Under the pieces are notes generated by a model. It did not search any database and was not told the origin of the DNA. It was given only the letters and a program-made list of their open reading frames with translations. Shown one piece after another: positions 25,266-34,052 of a stretch of 64,000 nucleotides of DNA. Position 1 is the stretch's first letter; every line of letters begins with the position of its first letter. The translations under genes were made by a program, and so were the position numbers. The DNA is from Jiangella sp. DSM 45060 (GTDB lineage Bacteria; Actinomycetota; Actinomycetes; Jiangellales; Jiangellaceae): the NCBI RefSeq assembly GCF_900105175.1, contig NZ_LT629771.1, positions 2,852,001 through 2,916,000 on the forward strand. The letters run 5' to 3'.

Positions 25266-26138
25266 TCAGCCCTTCAATCCCGTGGTCGCGATGCTGTTCA
25301 CCAGGTACCGCTGCAGGACGCCGAAGATGACCAGGCACGGGATGACGCTGATGGCCGCCGACGCCATGATGCGCGCCCGCGTCACCGTCTCGGCGTTCAG
25401 CGTCGACAGCCCGACCGTCAGGGTGCGCATCTCGTCGGTCTGCGCGATCACCAGCGGCCACAGGAAGTCGTTCCAATGCCAGAGGAACACGAAGATCCCC
25501 AGGGTGGCCAGGACCGGCTTGGTGAGCGGCAGCACCAGCCGCCAGAACACCGTCCACTCCCCCGCGCCGTCGATCTTCGCCGCGTCGAACAGGTCGTCGG
25601 GCAGGTCCTTGATGAACTGCCGCATCAGGAAGACCGCCTGCGAGTTCGCCAGCGTCGGGACGATCAGCCCCCAGAACGTGTTGACCCCGTCCAGCTTCGA
25701 CACCAGCACGAACATCGGGATCAGCGTGGCCTGCGCCGGCACCATCAGCGTCGCCAGGAACGACCACATCAGCGCGTTGCTGCCCGGGAACCGCTTGCGG
25801 GCGAACGCGTAGCCCGCCATCGCCGCGGTCAGCAGGATCACGATGACCGAGACGATCGAGAAGACGAACGAGTTCAGCGTCCAGCGCAGGAACGACGACG
25901 CCGACAGCACCGCGGACAGGTTGTCCAGCGTCACCTCGTCCGGCATCCGCTGCGGGATGGTCTGCGCGCCCTCGGGCGTGATCGCCAGCACGAACACCGC
26001 GATGAACGGCACCACCGTGAAGACCGACGCCAGGATCAGCAGCACGGTCAGCCAGGCGTTGGCCGGGGACCGGCGGCGGCGCTTCCTCGTGGGCGGCGGC
26101 GTCGTCGCCGTCGCGGGCGGTGCGGTGAGGGTGGTCAC
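25266..26138 (-). CDS. ABC sugar transporter permease (MalG type)
   Basis: The protein has 290 residues from GTG 26138 with a basic cytoplasmic N-terminus (TRKRRRR) and six predicted membrane helices. The EAA loop for docking the ATPase is AAKIDGAGEWTVFWRLVLPL. It belongs to the carbohydrate-uptake-1 family of binding-protein-dependent permeases. The start overlaps the stop of the partner permease (GTGA). No ATPase gene is present; many actinobacterial CUT1 importers share an MsiK-type ATPase encoded elsewhere. Confidence 0.93.
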   Translation of the reverse strand: MTTLTAPPATATTPPPTRKRRRRSPANAWLTVLLILASVFTVVPFIAVFVLAITPEGAQTIPQRMPDEVTLDNLSAVLSASSFLRWTLNSFVFSIVSVIVILLTAAMAGYAFARKRFPGSNALMWSFLATLMVPAQATLIPMFVLVSKLDGVNTFWGLIVPTLANSQAVFLMRQFIKDLPDDLFDAAKIDGAGEWTVFWRLVLPLTKPVLATLGIFVFLWHWNDFLWPLVIAQTDEMRTLTVGLSTLNAETVTRARIMASAAISVIPCLVIFGVLQRYLVNSIATTGLKG

Positions 26139-27040
26139 GTGTTCTCCCGGTCCAGGACGTAGCGCTGCACCAGCGAGATCGCGAGGACCACGAGGAACAG
26201 CATGACGCCGATGGTGGCGGCGTAGCCGAAGTCGAAGAACTTGAAGCCCTGGTCGTACAGCATGTACACCAAGCCGTAGGACGCGCGGGCCGGGCCGCCG
26301 CCGGTCATGACGTAGATGGTGTCGAACACCTGGAACGCCACGATCGTCTCGATGACCACCACGAAGAAGAGCACCGGCTTCAGCAGCGGCAGCGTGATGC
26401 GCCGGAACTTCGCGCCCGGGCCGGCACCGTCGAGCGTCGCCGCCTCCATGACGTCCTCGGGGATGTTCTTCAGCCCGGCCAGCAGGATGAGCATCGAGTA
26501 GCCGAAGCTCTTCCACACCGACACCACGGCCAGCGACCCCAGCACCATCGCCTGGTTGCCGGTGAGGAACGGCACCGGCCCGAGGCCGACCTTCTCCAGC
26601 GCGCCGTTGAGCAGCCCGTCGGAGTCGTAGATCCAGATCCAGATGATGCCGGCCATGACGAACGAGGTGACGTACGGCAGGAACAGCAGCCCGCGGAACA
26701 GCCCGCGGCCGCGGATCACGTGGTGCAGCATCGTGGCCGTGCCCAGCGACACCACCAGCGTCAGCGGCACGTACATCAGCGCGTACATCAGGGTGACGCG
26801 CAGGCTGTCGAAGAACAGATCGTCCTCGATCAACCGGCGGTAGTTCTCCGCGCCGATGAACGAGAAGTCCCCGCTCAGCCGGTAGTCGGTGAAGCTCATC
26901 CCGACCGCGCCGAGGCTCGGCACGAACCGGAAGATCACGAACAGCACGAGCATCGGCAGGACGAAGATCACGCCCCAGCCGGGGTCGCGGACGCGCTGCC
27001 GCCACGTCGGGCGAGGCGGGGCCGTGCGTTGCAACGTCAT
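26135..27040 (-). CDS. ABC sugar transporter permease (MalF type)
   Basis: The protein has 301 residues with six membrane helices. The N-terminal helix GVIFVLPMLVLFVIFRFVPS and the EAA loop EAATLDGAGPGAKFRRITLPLL are characteristic. It pairs with the MalG-type permease and with the lipoprotein upstream. A strong hairpin lies between the binding-protein gene and this gene, so expression of the permeases is probably lower than that of the binding protein. Confidence 0.93.
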   Translation of the reverse strand: MTLQRTAPPRPTWRQRVRDPGWGVIFVLPMLVLFVIFRFVPSLGAVGMSFTDYRLSGDFSFIGAENYRRLIEDDLFFDSLRVTLMYALMYVPLTLVVSLGTATMLHHVIRGRGLFRGLLFLPYVTSFVMAGIIWIWIYDSDGLLNGALEKVGLGPVPFLTGNQAMVLGSLAVVSVWKSFGYSMLILLAGLKNIPEDVMEAATLDGAGPGAKFRRITLPLLKPVLFFVVVIETIVAFQVFDTIYVMTGGGPARASYGLVYMLYDQGFKFFDFGYAATIGVMLFLVVLAISLVQRYVLDRENT

Positions 27041-27059
27041 TCGGTTCTCCTCGCCCGTC

Positions 27060-27086
27060 GGGCGGCCGCCGGGATGGCGGCCGCCC
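27060..27086 (-). terminator. Intergenic hairpin between binding-protein and permease genes
   Basis: GGGCGGCCGCC and GGCGGCCGCCC form a perfect 11-bp stem around a 5-base loop (GGGAT). There is no U-tract. Such hairpins in importer operons usually act as partial terminators or 3'-end stabilisers, raising binding protein over permease. Confidence 0.7.
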
Positions 27087-27112
27087 TGGTCACGGCGGTT
27101 TCGGCCGGGGCG

Positions 27113-28372
27113 TCAGCCGCCACGGGCGATCAGGTCGCGCGCCTCCGAGGCGGCGTCGGCCAGTGCGTCCTCGGGCGACTTCGAGCCCTGCAGGGCGGCC
27201 TGCAGCTGCGCCGACAGCACCGCCATGACCTGACGGGAGGTCGGCTCCACCTCGCCCGGGCGAGCGTACTGCAGCGCGTCGCTGAGCGTCGCCAGCGCCT
27301 CGTCGCCGGTGGGCGCCTCGACGTCGGTGCGGGCCGGGAACGTGCCCGCCTCGGCGTTCAGCGCCGCGTTGACGTCCGGGCTCGCGATGAACGAGGCCAC
27401 TTCGTACGCCGCGTCCTCGTCGTCGTTGATGCTGGTCAGCGCCAGGACGCCGGGGATGCCGAAGCTCACCTGCTCTTCACCGGTCAGCGGCGGGCCGACC
27501 ACCACGTTCTCGGCGCCGAGGCTGGTGCGCATGATCTCGATGTCGGGCATGGTGATGGCGTACGTCATGGCCGTCGTGCCCGTGGTCAGCGGTCCGCCGT
27601 CGACGAGGTTCGTCTTCGTGGCCGCGTCGGCCGGGAGGCCGCCGGCCTCCTGGAGGTCGAGGAGGAACTGCAGCGCCTCCAGGCCCTCGGGCCCGTCGAA
27701 GGCGACGTCGGAGCCGTCCTCGGTGAAGATGGTGCCGCCGGCCTGCCACAGCAGCGGGTAGAAGGTGAGGTTCAGCGTCGTCTCCGGGGAGCCGGAGTAG
27801 TCGAGCACGGAGACCCCGTTCGCCGCCAGCGCGGGCGCCGCCGCCAGGACGTCGTCCCACGTGGCCGGCGGCTCGGTGATGCCGGCCGCCTGGAAGGCGG
27901 CCATGTTGTACGCCGTCGTCGTGCTGGTGTGGTAGATCGGCACGCCGTACAGCTCGTCCTCGAACGTGACGACGTCCAGCGCGCTCGGCAGGTAGGCGTC
28001 GCGGTCGTCCTCGACGGCGCCGTCGAGCGGCTTCAGCCCGCCGCTGACCTGGTACTGCAGGGTCTGGTCGGGCGTCAGCAGGACGAGGTCCGGACCCTGG
28101 CCGGACGCGATCGCGGTCGCGATCTTCTCGTCCCTGCCCTCCCACGGCTGCTGCTCGATGGTCAGGTCGATGTCCTCGTGCTCGGCCTCGAAGTCGGCCT
28201 CGACCTGCTCCCAGAACGCGATGCTGGCGTCCTGGTCCGGGATCACCGGGTACATCCACACCGTGATCTCGGACGAGCCACCGCCACCACCGGCCGTGTC
28301 GTCATCAGACCCGCCGCACGCGGCCACGGTCAGCGCGGCTGCCGCCGCGACTGCCACACTTCGAACTCGCAC
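27113..28372 (-). CDS. ABC sugar transporter solute-binding lipoprotein
   Basis: The protein has 419 residues from GTG 28372 (GAGGAGG 6 bp upstream). The signal peptide ends in the lipobox LTVAAC (Cys19), followed by a Ser/Gly linker. The rest follows the CUT1 extracellular binding-protein fold (ITVWMYPVIPD, YNMAAFQAAGI, and a C-terminal helix with ALADAASEARDLI). It captures the ligand outside the membrane and passes it to the two permeases. It is the first gene of the six-gene operon, with operator 5 and a promoter 30-74 bp upstream. Confidence 0.93.
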   Translation of the reverse strand: MRVRSVAVAAAAALTVAACGGSDDDTAGGGGGSSEITVWMYPVIPDQDASIAFWEQVEADFEAEHEDIDLTIEQQPWEGRDEKIATAIASGQGPDLVLLTPDQTLQYQVSGGLKPLDGAVEDDRDAYLPSALDVVTFEDELYGVPIYHTSTTTAYNMAAFQAAGITEPPATWDDVLAAAPALAANGVSVLDYSGSPETTLNLTFYPLLWQAGGTIFTEDGSDVAFDGPEGLEALQFLLDLQEAGGLPADAATKTNLVDGGPLTTGTTAMTYAITMPDIEIMRTSLGAENVVVGPPLTGEEQVSFGIPGVLALTSINDDEDAAYEVASFIASPDVNAALNAEAGTFPARTDVEAPTGDEALATLSDALQYARPGEVEPTSRQVMAVLSAQLQAALQGSKSPEDALADAASEARDLIARGG

Positions 28373-28402
28373 CGGAATCCTCCTCGCCCAGGAGCCGGCG
28401 AA

Positions 28403-28446
28403 TACCGGCCTGGGCCGAAACTACAGCTGCCGATGTCAGCCGTCAA
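28403..28446 (-). promoter_or_regulatory. Operator 5 with promoter of the ABC importer operon
   Basis: The operator TACCGGCCTGGGCCGAAA spans 28403-28420. On the minus strand the -35 is TTGACG (28446-28441). A 17-bp spacer leads to the -10 TAGTTT (28423-28418), which touches the operator edge. Binding would cover the -10 and start site. Confidence 0.75.
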
Positions 28447-28503
28447 GGCACCTCGGCCGACACTCATGAGGTCGAGATTCGATCGATATGCAACGCCCGG
28501 TAA

Positions 28504-28540
28504 TAACGGCCTTGACCGAATATATCCACCTCGCTACGCT
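28504..28540 (+). promoter_or_regulatory. Operator 6 with promoter of propellers D and E
   Basis: The operator TAACGGCCTTGACCGAAT (28504-28521) contains the -35 TTGACC (28512-28517). A 17-bp spacer leads to the -10 TACGCT (28535-28540). The arrangement is the same as at operator 2: operator over the -35. Confidence 0.75.
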
Positions 28541-28567
28541 GCGGCCATTTCCGCCCAAGGAGGCCGC

Positions 28568-30847
28568 ATGCGCCCACGCCTGCTCGTCCTGTTCGCGCTC
28601 GTGCTCTCACTGCTGGCGCCGTTGCCGGCGGCCGCGTCCACACCGGCCCCGGCCGCCGACCCACCCTGGACCGCCGAGCCGATCGGGCCGGCCAGCGTGG
28701 CGACGCCCACGGGCTCGGGCGGGTTCATCGGTGGCGTCCTGTGGTTCTCGACCCGCCAGGCCAACCCGCCGGCGCTCGTCGGGCTCGACCCCGCCACCGG
28801 CAGTGCCGTCAGCCAGATCCCGCTGCCGGACGGCCTGGGCGCCTGGGTCAGCGCGCCGTCCGGCACGGACGTCTACGTCGGCACGTACACGCCGGCGAAG
28901 CTGTTCCGCGTCGACACCGTCAGCGGCGAGGCCGAGGAGATCCTCACGGCCGGCGGCTCCGGCGCGGTCGTCTACGCGCTCGCGGTGGCGCCGGACGGCA
29001 TGGTGTACGCCGGGACCTACGAGTCCTCCGGCGGACGCATCTTCGCCTACGACCCGGCCAGCGGAGTCGTCACCGACCTCGGCGTCACCGTGCCCGGGCA
29101 GGACTACGTCCGCGCCCTGGCGGTTGACGACGCCCACGTCTACGCCGGCATCGGCTCGGCCGCGTCGCTCGTGCGCATCGACCGCGCCACCCACGAGGTC
29201 ACCGACCTCACTCCCCCGGAGCTCGCCGGCGCCACCTTCGTCTCGTCGTTGGCGTTGCACGACGGTGCGCTGCTGGGCGGCGTGTCGCCGCGCGGCCAGC
29301 TGCTCGTCGTCGACACCGCCGACCCGTCCCGCTACGAGCTGGTCCAAGCGCCGGCCGAGACGTTCGTCGTGGCGGTGAGCGGCGGCGAGCCGGGCCGGGC
29401 GTACTTCGCGGCCCGGCCGTCGGGGACCCTGTACGGCTACGACCTGTGGTCGGGCGCCGCGCAGGCACTCGCGGTGCCGGCCCCGGAGAAGGCGGCCAGC
29501 GGCCTGACGTTCCACGACGGCCGGGTCTGGGGCCTGGTCGACGGGCTCGCCTACAGCTACGACCCGGCCGGCGGCGCCGTCACCGGCCTGCCACTGGACG
29601 CCGCCGGCGTCACGCCGAGCCCCGAGGGGCCGATGGCGCTGGCCGCCGACGACGAGCACGTCTACGTGTCGGGCTCCGGCGGCGTCCAGATCCACGACAT
29701 CGCCCGCGGCACCAGCAGCCGGGTCTTCGTCCCCGGCGAGGCCAAGTCGGTCTGGCCGGCGGACGACACGGTCTACCTGTCGATCTACACCCGGGCGCTG
29801 ATCTACGAGCTGCCCTCCGCGGCCGGACCGGTGCGGCCACTGGCGGAGATCGGCCACGAGCAGACCCGGCCGCGCGACTCCTTCCTCGACGACGGCACCG
29901 GCCGGCTCTACGTCGGCACCGAACCCGACTACGGCCGCTACGGCGGCGCGCTGGCGGTCTACGACACGGGCAGCGGCGAGTTGGACGTCTACCGCGACAT
30001 CGTCGAGGACCAGACGATCTCCGCGGTCACCGCCGAGGGCGACACCGTCTACCTCGGCAGCGACATCAAGACCGGCCTCGGCACGACGCCCATCGCGACC
30101 CGGGCCGAGGTGGCCGCCGTCGACGCCCGGTCCGGCGCCGTGCGGTGGTCGACGGCGGCGCCGGGCGGCGCGACCGTCGTCGGCGATCTTCGCCTCCTCG
30201 GCGACGACCTGGTCGGCCTCACGTCGGCCGGGCTGCTGTTCGGACTCGACCCAGCCACCGGCACACTGCGCTGGCAGCACGCGCTGGGCGTCCGGGCGTC
30301 GATCCTGACGCCGACGGCCACCGGGGTCTACACGACCGACGGGACGTCCATCCTGCGGCTGACCTGGCCCGAGCCGGGTGCCCCGGTGGTCTCGACCGTC
30401 TACACCGGCCTTGCCGGCGAGTGGTACGGCCCGCCGTCGGTGACCGCGACGCCGGACGGCACGGCGCTGTTCGCCGTGCAGGGCCGGACCCTCGTGCGCC
30501 TCGACGTGCCCGGCGAGCTGTTCGCGCCGGTGGCCGTGTCCGGGTCGTCGTCGTGGGTGGGGCATCCGGACCGGTCGTCGGTGTGGCAGGCGTTCGTCAC
30601 CGTCACCGTGGCGGACGCCGCCGGGGCGCCGCTGGCCGGCGCCTTCGTGTCGGCGACGTGGCGGGGCGGCCGCGCCACCGGCTGTGTCACCGGCGACGAC
30701 GGCGGTTGCGTCCTGCGCCGCACGGTGGCCGACGCCGCCGCGGCCACCGTCGACGTCACCGGCGTCGCGCACGCGTCGCTGCCCCAGGGCGCCGTCGAGG
30801 TGTCCGAGACCGCCACCGTCACCGCTCCGGAGAGGACCTCCCGATGA
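28568..30847 (+). CDS. Secreted beta-propeller protein D with C-terminal Ig-like domain
   Basis: The protein has 759 residues. AAGGAGG precedes the ATG. A Sec signal peptide (RPRLLVLFALVLSLLAPLPA) leads to propeller repeats (VYVGTYTPAKLFRVDT, VYAGTYESSGGRIFAYDPASG, LYVGTEPDYGRYGGALAVYD). The C-terminal ~90 residues form an Ig-like module (VTVTVADAAGAPLAGAFVSA, CVTGDDGGCVL with a Cys pair) common in secreted actinobacterial enzymes, replacing the beta-helix tail of A-C. Its stop overlaps the ATG of propeller E (ATGA). Function is unknown; extracellular substrate binding or lyase activity is possible. Confidence 0.8.
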   Translation: MRPRLLVLFALVLSLLAPLPAAASTPAPAADPPWTAEPIGPASVATPTGSGGFIGGVLWFSTRQANPPALVGLDPATGSAVSQIPLPDGLGAWVSAPSGTDVYVGTYTPAKLFRVDTVSGEAEEILTAGGSGAVVYALAVAPDGMVYAGTYESSGGRIFAYDPASGVVTDLGVTVPGQDYVRALAVDDAHVYAGIGSAASLVRIDRATHEVTDLTPPELAGATFVSSLALHDGALLGGVSPRGQLLVVDTADPSRYELVQAPAETFVVAVSGGEPGRAYFAARPSGTLYGYDLWSGAAQALAVPAPEKAASGLTFHDGRVWGLVDGLAYSYDPAGGAVTGLPLDAAGVTPSPEGPMALAADDEHVYVSGSGGVQIHDIARGTSSRVFVPGEAKSVWPADDTVYLSIYTRALIYELPSAAGPVRPLAEIGHEQTRPRDSFLDDGTGRLYVGTEPDYGRYGGALAVYDTGSGELDVYRDIVEDQTISAVTAEGDTVYLGSDIKTGLGTTPIATRAEVAAVDARSGAVRWSTAAPGGATVVGDLRLLGDDLVGLTSAGLLFGLDPATGTLRWQHALGVRASILTPTATGVYTTDGTSILRLTWPEPGAPVVSTVYTGLAGEWYGPPSVTATPDGTALFAVQGRTLVRLDVPGELFAPVAVSGSSSWVGHPDRSSVWQAFVTVTVADAAGAPLAGAFVSATWRGGRATGCVTGDDGGCVLRRTVADAAAATVDVTGVAHASLPQGAVEVSETATVTAPERTSR

Positions 30848-32793
30848 CCGAGCTCAGCCGACGCACCTTCCTCTCCGCGGCCGCCGCGGCCGGCGCCCTC
30901 CCCGTTCTGCCGGGCGTCGTGGGAACGGCCGCCGCCGCGGGCGCGCCGGAGCCGGAGCTGTTCGGGCCCGCCGCCGTGACGGCGGCCATCGTGGGCATGG
31001 CGGTCGACGGTGACACCGGCTACATCGTCACCCGCGGCCAGACCCCGCCCAAGGTGGTCACCGTCGACCTCGCGAGCCGGACCGTCACCCGGATCGACCG
31101 CCTCCAGCGCGGCGACGGCGGCTGGGCGTGCACGGTGTCCGGTGGGCAGGTCTACGTCGGCACCTACCCGACCCCCGACCTGTACCGCTACGACCCCGCC
31201 ACCGGCGAGGTCGAGCTCCTCGGCACCATCGGGCCGTCCGGCGGCTTCGTCTGGTGCCTGACCACGGCGCCGGACGGCACGGTGTACGCGGGCACGTCGC
31301 CGCGGTGCGAGCTCTGGGAGTACCGGCCCGACACCGGGGTGCTGCGCAACCTCGGCCGCGTGGCGACGGACACCCAGTTCGCCCGTGTCGTCGCCGCCGA
31401 CGACACGCAGGTGTATGTGGGCACGACGCCGCTGCGCCACGTCATCGCCGTCGACCGCGCCACCGGGGCGAAGCGCGACATCTACCCGGCGGAGCTGGAG
31501 CGGGCCGGGTCGGTCGACCCGATCATCGCGACCGGCGGCCGCGTGCTCGTCTCGGCCGGTGGTCAGGTGCTCGACCTCGCGCCCGACGGCTCCGACTACA
31601 CGGTGCTCGCCCCGCCCGAGCCGTCGACCATGATCGACGCGCTGACGCTGACGCCGTCGGGCGACCTGCTGGGCGTCGCGCGCCGCACCGGCTCGCTGTA
31701 CCGGCGGGCGGGCGACGCGCTGGAGCTGGTCGACACCGTCAACCCCGGCGACGAGACCCGCGGCCTGTGGCAGCGCGAGGAGTCGGTGCTGGTGGGCGCC
31801 GGTGGCAGCGGGGTGCTGTGGTTCCACGACCTCGCCACCGGCGACACCGAGACGTTCGACCTCACCGACGAGGCGGACGTGGCCGGGCCGGACCTCGTCC
31901 AGTACCTCAGCTACGACCGCGACGCCGTGTACGTGGGCGGGCACTTCTACGTCACCGTGCACCGGCCGTGGGCCGGCGTCGAGCCGCGCCGGATCCGGGT
32001 GAACGGCGAGATCAAGGCGCTGCTGCCGCACGAGGGCCGGGTGCTGGGCGCGATCTATCCGAGCGGCGAGCTGATCAGCATCGACCCGGCGACCGACACC
32101 GTCACGTCGCTGGGCGCGCTCGGCCATGACCAGCAGCGTCCGTGGGAGCTGGCCCTGGACGCCGAGCGCGGCCTGCTGCTCGTCGCGTCGATGCCGGGGA
32201 CCGGCCGGCTCAACGGTGCGCTGACCGTGCTGGACCTCGCGACCGGCGGGATGGAGGCGTACGTCGGCGTGCTGCCGGACCAGGGCCTGACGTCCGTCAC
32301 CCTGCACGACGGCATCGCGTACCTGGCCGGCGACACCTGGGGCGGCGGTGGCGCCACACCGACGCAGCCGGCCGCTGAAGTGGCCGCGTTCGACCTGGAG
32401 TCCCGGACGGTGCTGTGGCGGACCGCGCCGCTGGCTGGTCACGCCAGCCTCCAGCACGTCGAGGTGCACGACGGGTTCCTGTACGGCGTGTACAAGCGGC
32501 TGAGCGGCACGTGGTTCGCGATGGACCTCGCCACCCGCAGCGTGGTGCGTCAGGGCAAGGTCAGCGGCTACGGCGAGATCGTCGTGCACAACGACCAGGT
32601 GTTCGCGGCCACCAACTTCGGCGACTACCTCTACCGGCTGCGCCCCGATCACGACGCGGAGCAGCTGGCCGGGCCGCTCGTCGCCAGCTGGTTCACCGTT
32701 CCTCAGCTGGAGTTCGAGCGGGGCTGGAAGGCCTGGGGCGTCGCCGGTCGTCAGCTGGCGCGGTTCGACCTGCATCCGCGGCATCGGCGGTGA
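30844..32793 (+). CDS. Tat-exported beta-propeller protein E
   Basis: The protein has 649 residues. The twin-arginine signal SRRTFLSAAAAAGAL with an AAA cleavage region marks Tat export, so the protein should fold before export. The repeats are VYVGTYPTPDLYRYDPATG, VYAGTSPRCELWEYRPDTG and VYVGTTPLRHVIAVDRATG. The late GGGGATPTQPAAEVAAFDLESRTVLW block is shared with A, C and F. No accessory C-terminal domain is present. It is coupled to propeller D by ATGA overlap. Its last 101 bp overlap the 3' end of the convergent erm-like gene. Confidence 0.8.
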   Translation: MTELSRRTFLSAAAAAGALPVLPGVVGTAAAAGAPEPELFGPAAVTAAIVGMAVDGDTGYIVTRGQTPPKVVTVDLASRTVTRIDRLQRGDGGWACTVSGGQVYVGTYPTPDLYRYDPATGEVELLGTIGPSGGFVWCLTTAPDGTVYAGTSPRCELWEYRPDTGVLRNLGRVATDTQFARVVAADDTQVYVGTTPLRHVIAVDRATGAKRDIYPAELERAGSVDPIIATGGRVLVSAGGQVLDLAPDGSDYTVLAPPEPSTMIDALTLTPSGDLLGVARRTGSLYRRAGDALELVDTVNPGDETRGLWQREESVLVGAGGSGVLWFHDLATGDTETFDLTDEADVAGPDLVQYLSYDRDAVYVGGHFYVTVHRPWAGVEPRRIRVNGEIKALLPHEGRVLGAIYPSGELISIDPATDTVTSLGALGHDQQRPWELALDAERGLLLVASMPGTGRLNGALTVLDLATGGMEAYVGVLPDQGLTSVTLHDGIAYLAGDTWGGGGATPTQPAAEVAAFDLESRTVLWRTAPLAGHASLQHVEVHDGFLYGVYKRLSGTWFAMDLATRSVVRQGKVSGYGEIVVHNDQVFAATNFGDYLYRLRPDHDAEQLAGPLVASWFTVPQLEFERGWKAWGVAGRQLARFDLHPRHRR

Positions 32794-33685
32794 GCTCACC
32801 GGCCAGCGCCAGCCACGTCGTCGTCGGGATCGTCCCGGCGACGACCGGCGGGTCGATGCCCGTCGACGTCAGTAGCCGGTGGGCGCGCTTCTTCGGCACA
32901 TGCGCACCGAGGACCTCGCGTACCGGCCGCCGCGGCGCGCGGTAGGCGTCCTGCAGGAGTTTGCGGGCCAGCCGGGCCTGCGGCCGCGACACGTCCGCGC
33001 GGCGGCGGATCACCAGGTGCGCGGAGTCGACCGACGGCGCCGGCCGGAAGCTGCCCGGCCGGACCCGTGCGGCGATGCTCAGCTCGAACCGGGCCTGCCA
33101 CCACGCGACCTCGAGGTCGCGCGGGCGGGCGTCCGTCATGCGCTTGGCGAACCCCCACTCGACCAGCAGGTCCGCGGCCTCGACGGACGTCGCCTCCGGA
33201 TCCAGCAGGCGGCGCAGCAGCGCCGTCGAGATGGCGTACGGGATGTTCGCGACCACGGCGTACGGGCGCCGCGGCAGCATGACGCTGCGCGCGTCGGCCT
33301 CGACCACGCGCACCTCGCCGATGCCGGCGAAGCGCCGCTCCAGCTTCGCCACGAACCGCGGGTCCCGTTCGACGGCGATGACGCGGGCGCCGGTGGCCGC
33401 CAGCGGTGCGGTCAGCGCGCCGAGCCCGGCGCCCAGCTCCATCACCAGGTCGCCCGGTCCCGCGCCGGACGAGCGCACCATGCGCGCGCTCACCGCCGGG
33501 TCGCGGAGCAGGTGGATGCCGGCATGGTTCGGCTCGCCGGCGCCGTTGCCGTTGCGGCGCTCGCTGCGCGCCCTGGGTGCGCCGCCGGTGCGGCGTTCAT
33601 CCCTCTCGCCGCCGGTGGAGCGGCCGGAGCGGCTGGGACGGTTCTGGCGGTTCGGGCGCTGGTGGGTGCGGGAATGCCGTGGCAT
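32693..33685 (-). CDS. Erm-type rRNA adenine N6-methyltransferase
   Basis: The protein has 330 residues. The SAM motif MELGAGLGALTAPLA, the acidic motif VIAVERD, VVEADARSV and the catalytic NIPYAIST define the KsgA/Erm family. The ~55-residue Arg-rich start and a Pro/Arg-rich C-terminus fit actinobacterial Erm enzymes (23S rRNA A2058 methylation, macrolide-lincosamide-streptogramin resistance) better than KsgA, whose N-terminus is short. HLLRDPAVSARMVR replaces the usual QNFL motif. The C-terminal tail is encoded in the 101-bp overlap with propeller E. An ABC-F gene lies on the same strand upstream. No leader peptide could be established. Confidence 0.8.
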   Translation of the reverse strand: MPRHSRTHQRPNRQNRPSRSGRSTGGERDERRTGGAPRARSERRNGNGAGEPNHAGIHLLRDPAVSARMVRSSGAGPGDLVMELGAGLGALTAPLAATGARVIAVERDPRFVAKLERRFAGIGEVRVVEADARSVMLPRRPYAVVANIPYAISTALLRRLLDPEATSVEAADLLVEWGFAKRMTDARPRDLEVAWWQARFELSIAARVRPGSFRPAPSVDSAHLVIRRRADVSRPQARLARKLLQDAYRAPRRPVREVLGAHVPKKRAHRLLTSTGIDPPVVAGTIPTTTWLALAGELTADAADAGRTAPADDRRRPRPSSPARTPAEER

Positions 33686-33998
33686 GGGTCATCACGACCA
33701 ATCGGGATCACGGGAGTCGGGGGACGTCGAAAAGCCGCGCCGTGCGCCTCGGGTGTGGTCACCGAGGGGACGGACGCGGCTGCGGCGTGCTCCCGTGATG
33801 CCGGCCCGGACCCCTTCAGCCGGGGTCAGCCGGTGGTACGCGAAGCTACGCCGTGACGTGCCGGCGGATGCGCCAGAACGCCACAGCGCGGTTGTCTGTC
33901 ATCCCCATACTCCTCAGCGTATCGGCCGGCCTCAGCCGGACACCAGCGAATTCGGCGTGACGGTGATCTCGAACGGCGTCGCGAGAAACCGCCCGGCC
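33686..33998. other. Intergenic region between the erm-like and Uma2 genes
   Basis: This 313-bp stretch holds the upstream region of the erm-like gene. Its right end (33926-33985) is a diverged copy of the Uma2 gene tail. A short frame starting at GTG 33762 runs through the erm start but continues too far to be a convincing leader peptide. I see no clear promoter or SOS site. Confidence 0.5.
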
Positions 33999-34052
33999 TC
34001 AGCCGGACACCAGCAAGCTCGGCGTGACGGTGATCTCGAACGGCGTCGTGAG
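33926..34052. repeat. Tandem duplication of the Uma2 gene 3' end
   Basis: The 60 bp at 33926-33985 repeat those at 33993-34052 with a 67-bp period and four substitutions (56/60 identical by eye). The second copy is the last ~15 codons and stop of the Uma2 gene. The first is noncoding and looks like the remnant of a tandem paralogue or a slipped gene tail. Confidence 0.8.

Noticed and set aside
33686-33762. A leader peptide that could attenuate the erm-like gene.
   Set aside because: The frame from GTG 33762 runs far past the erm start and lacks a ribosome-binding site and convincing alternative stems.
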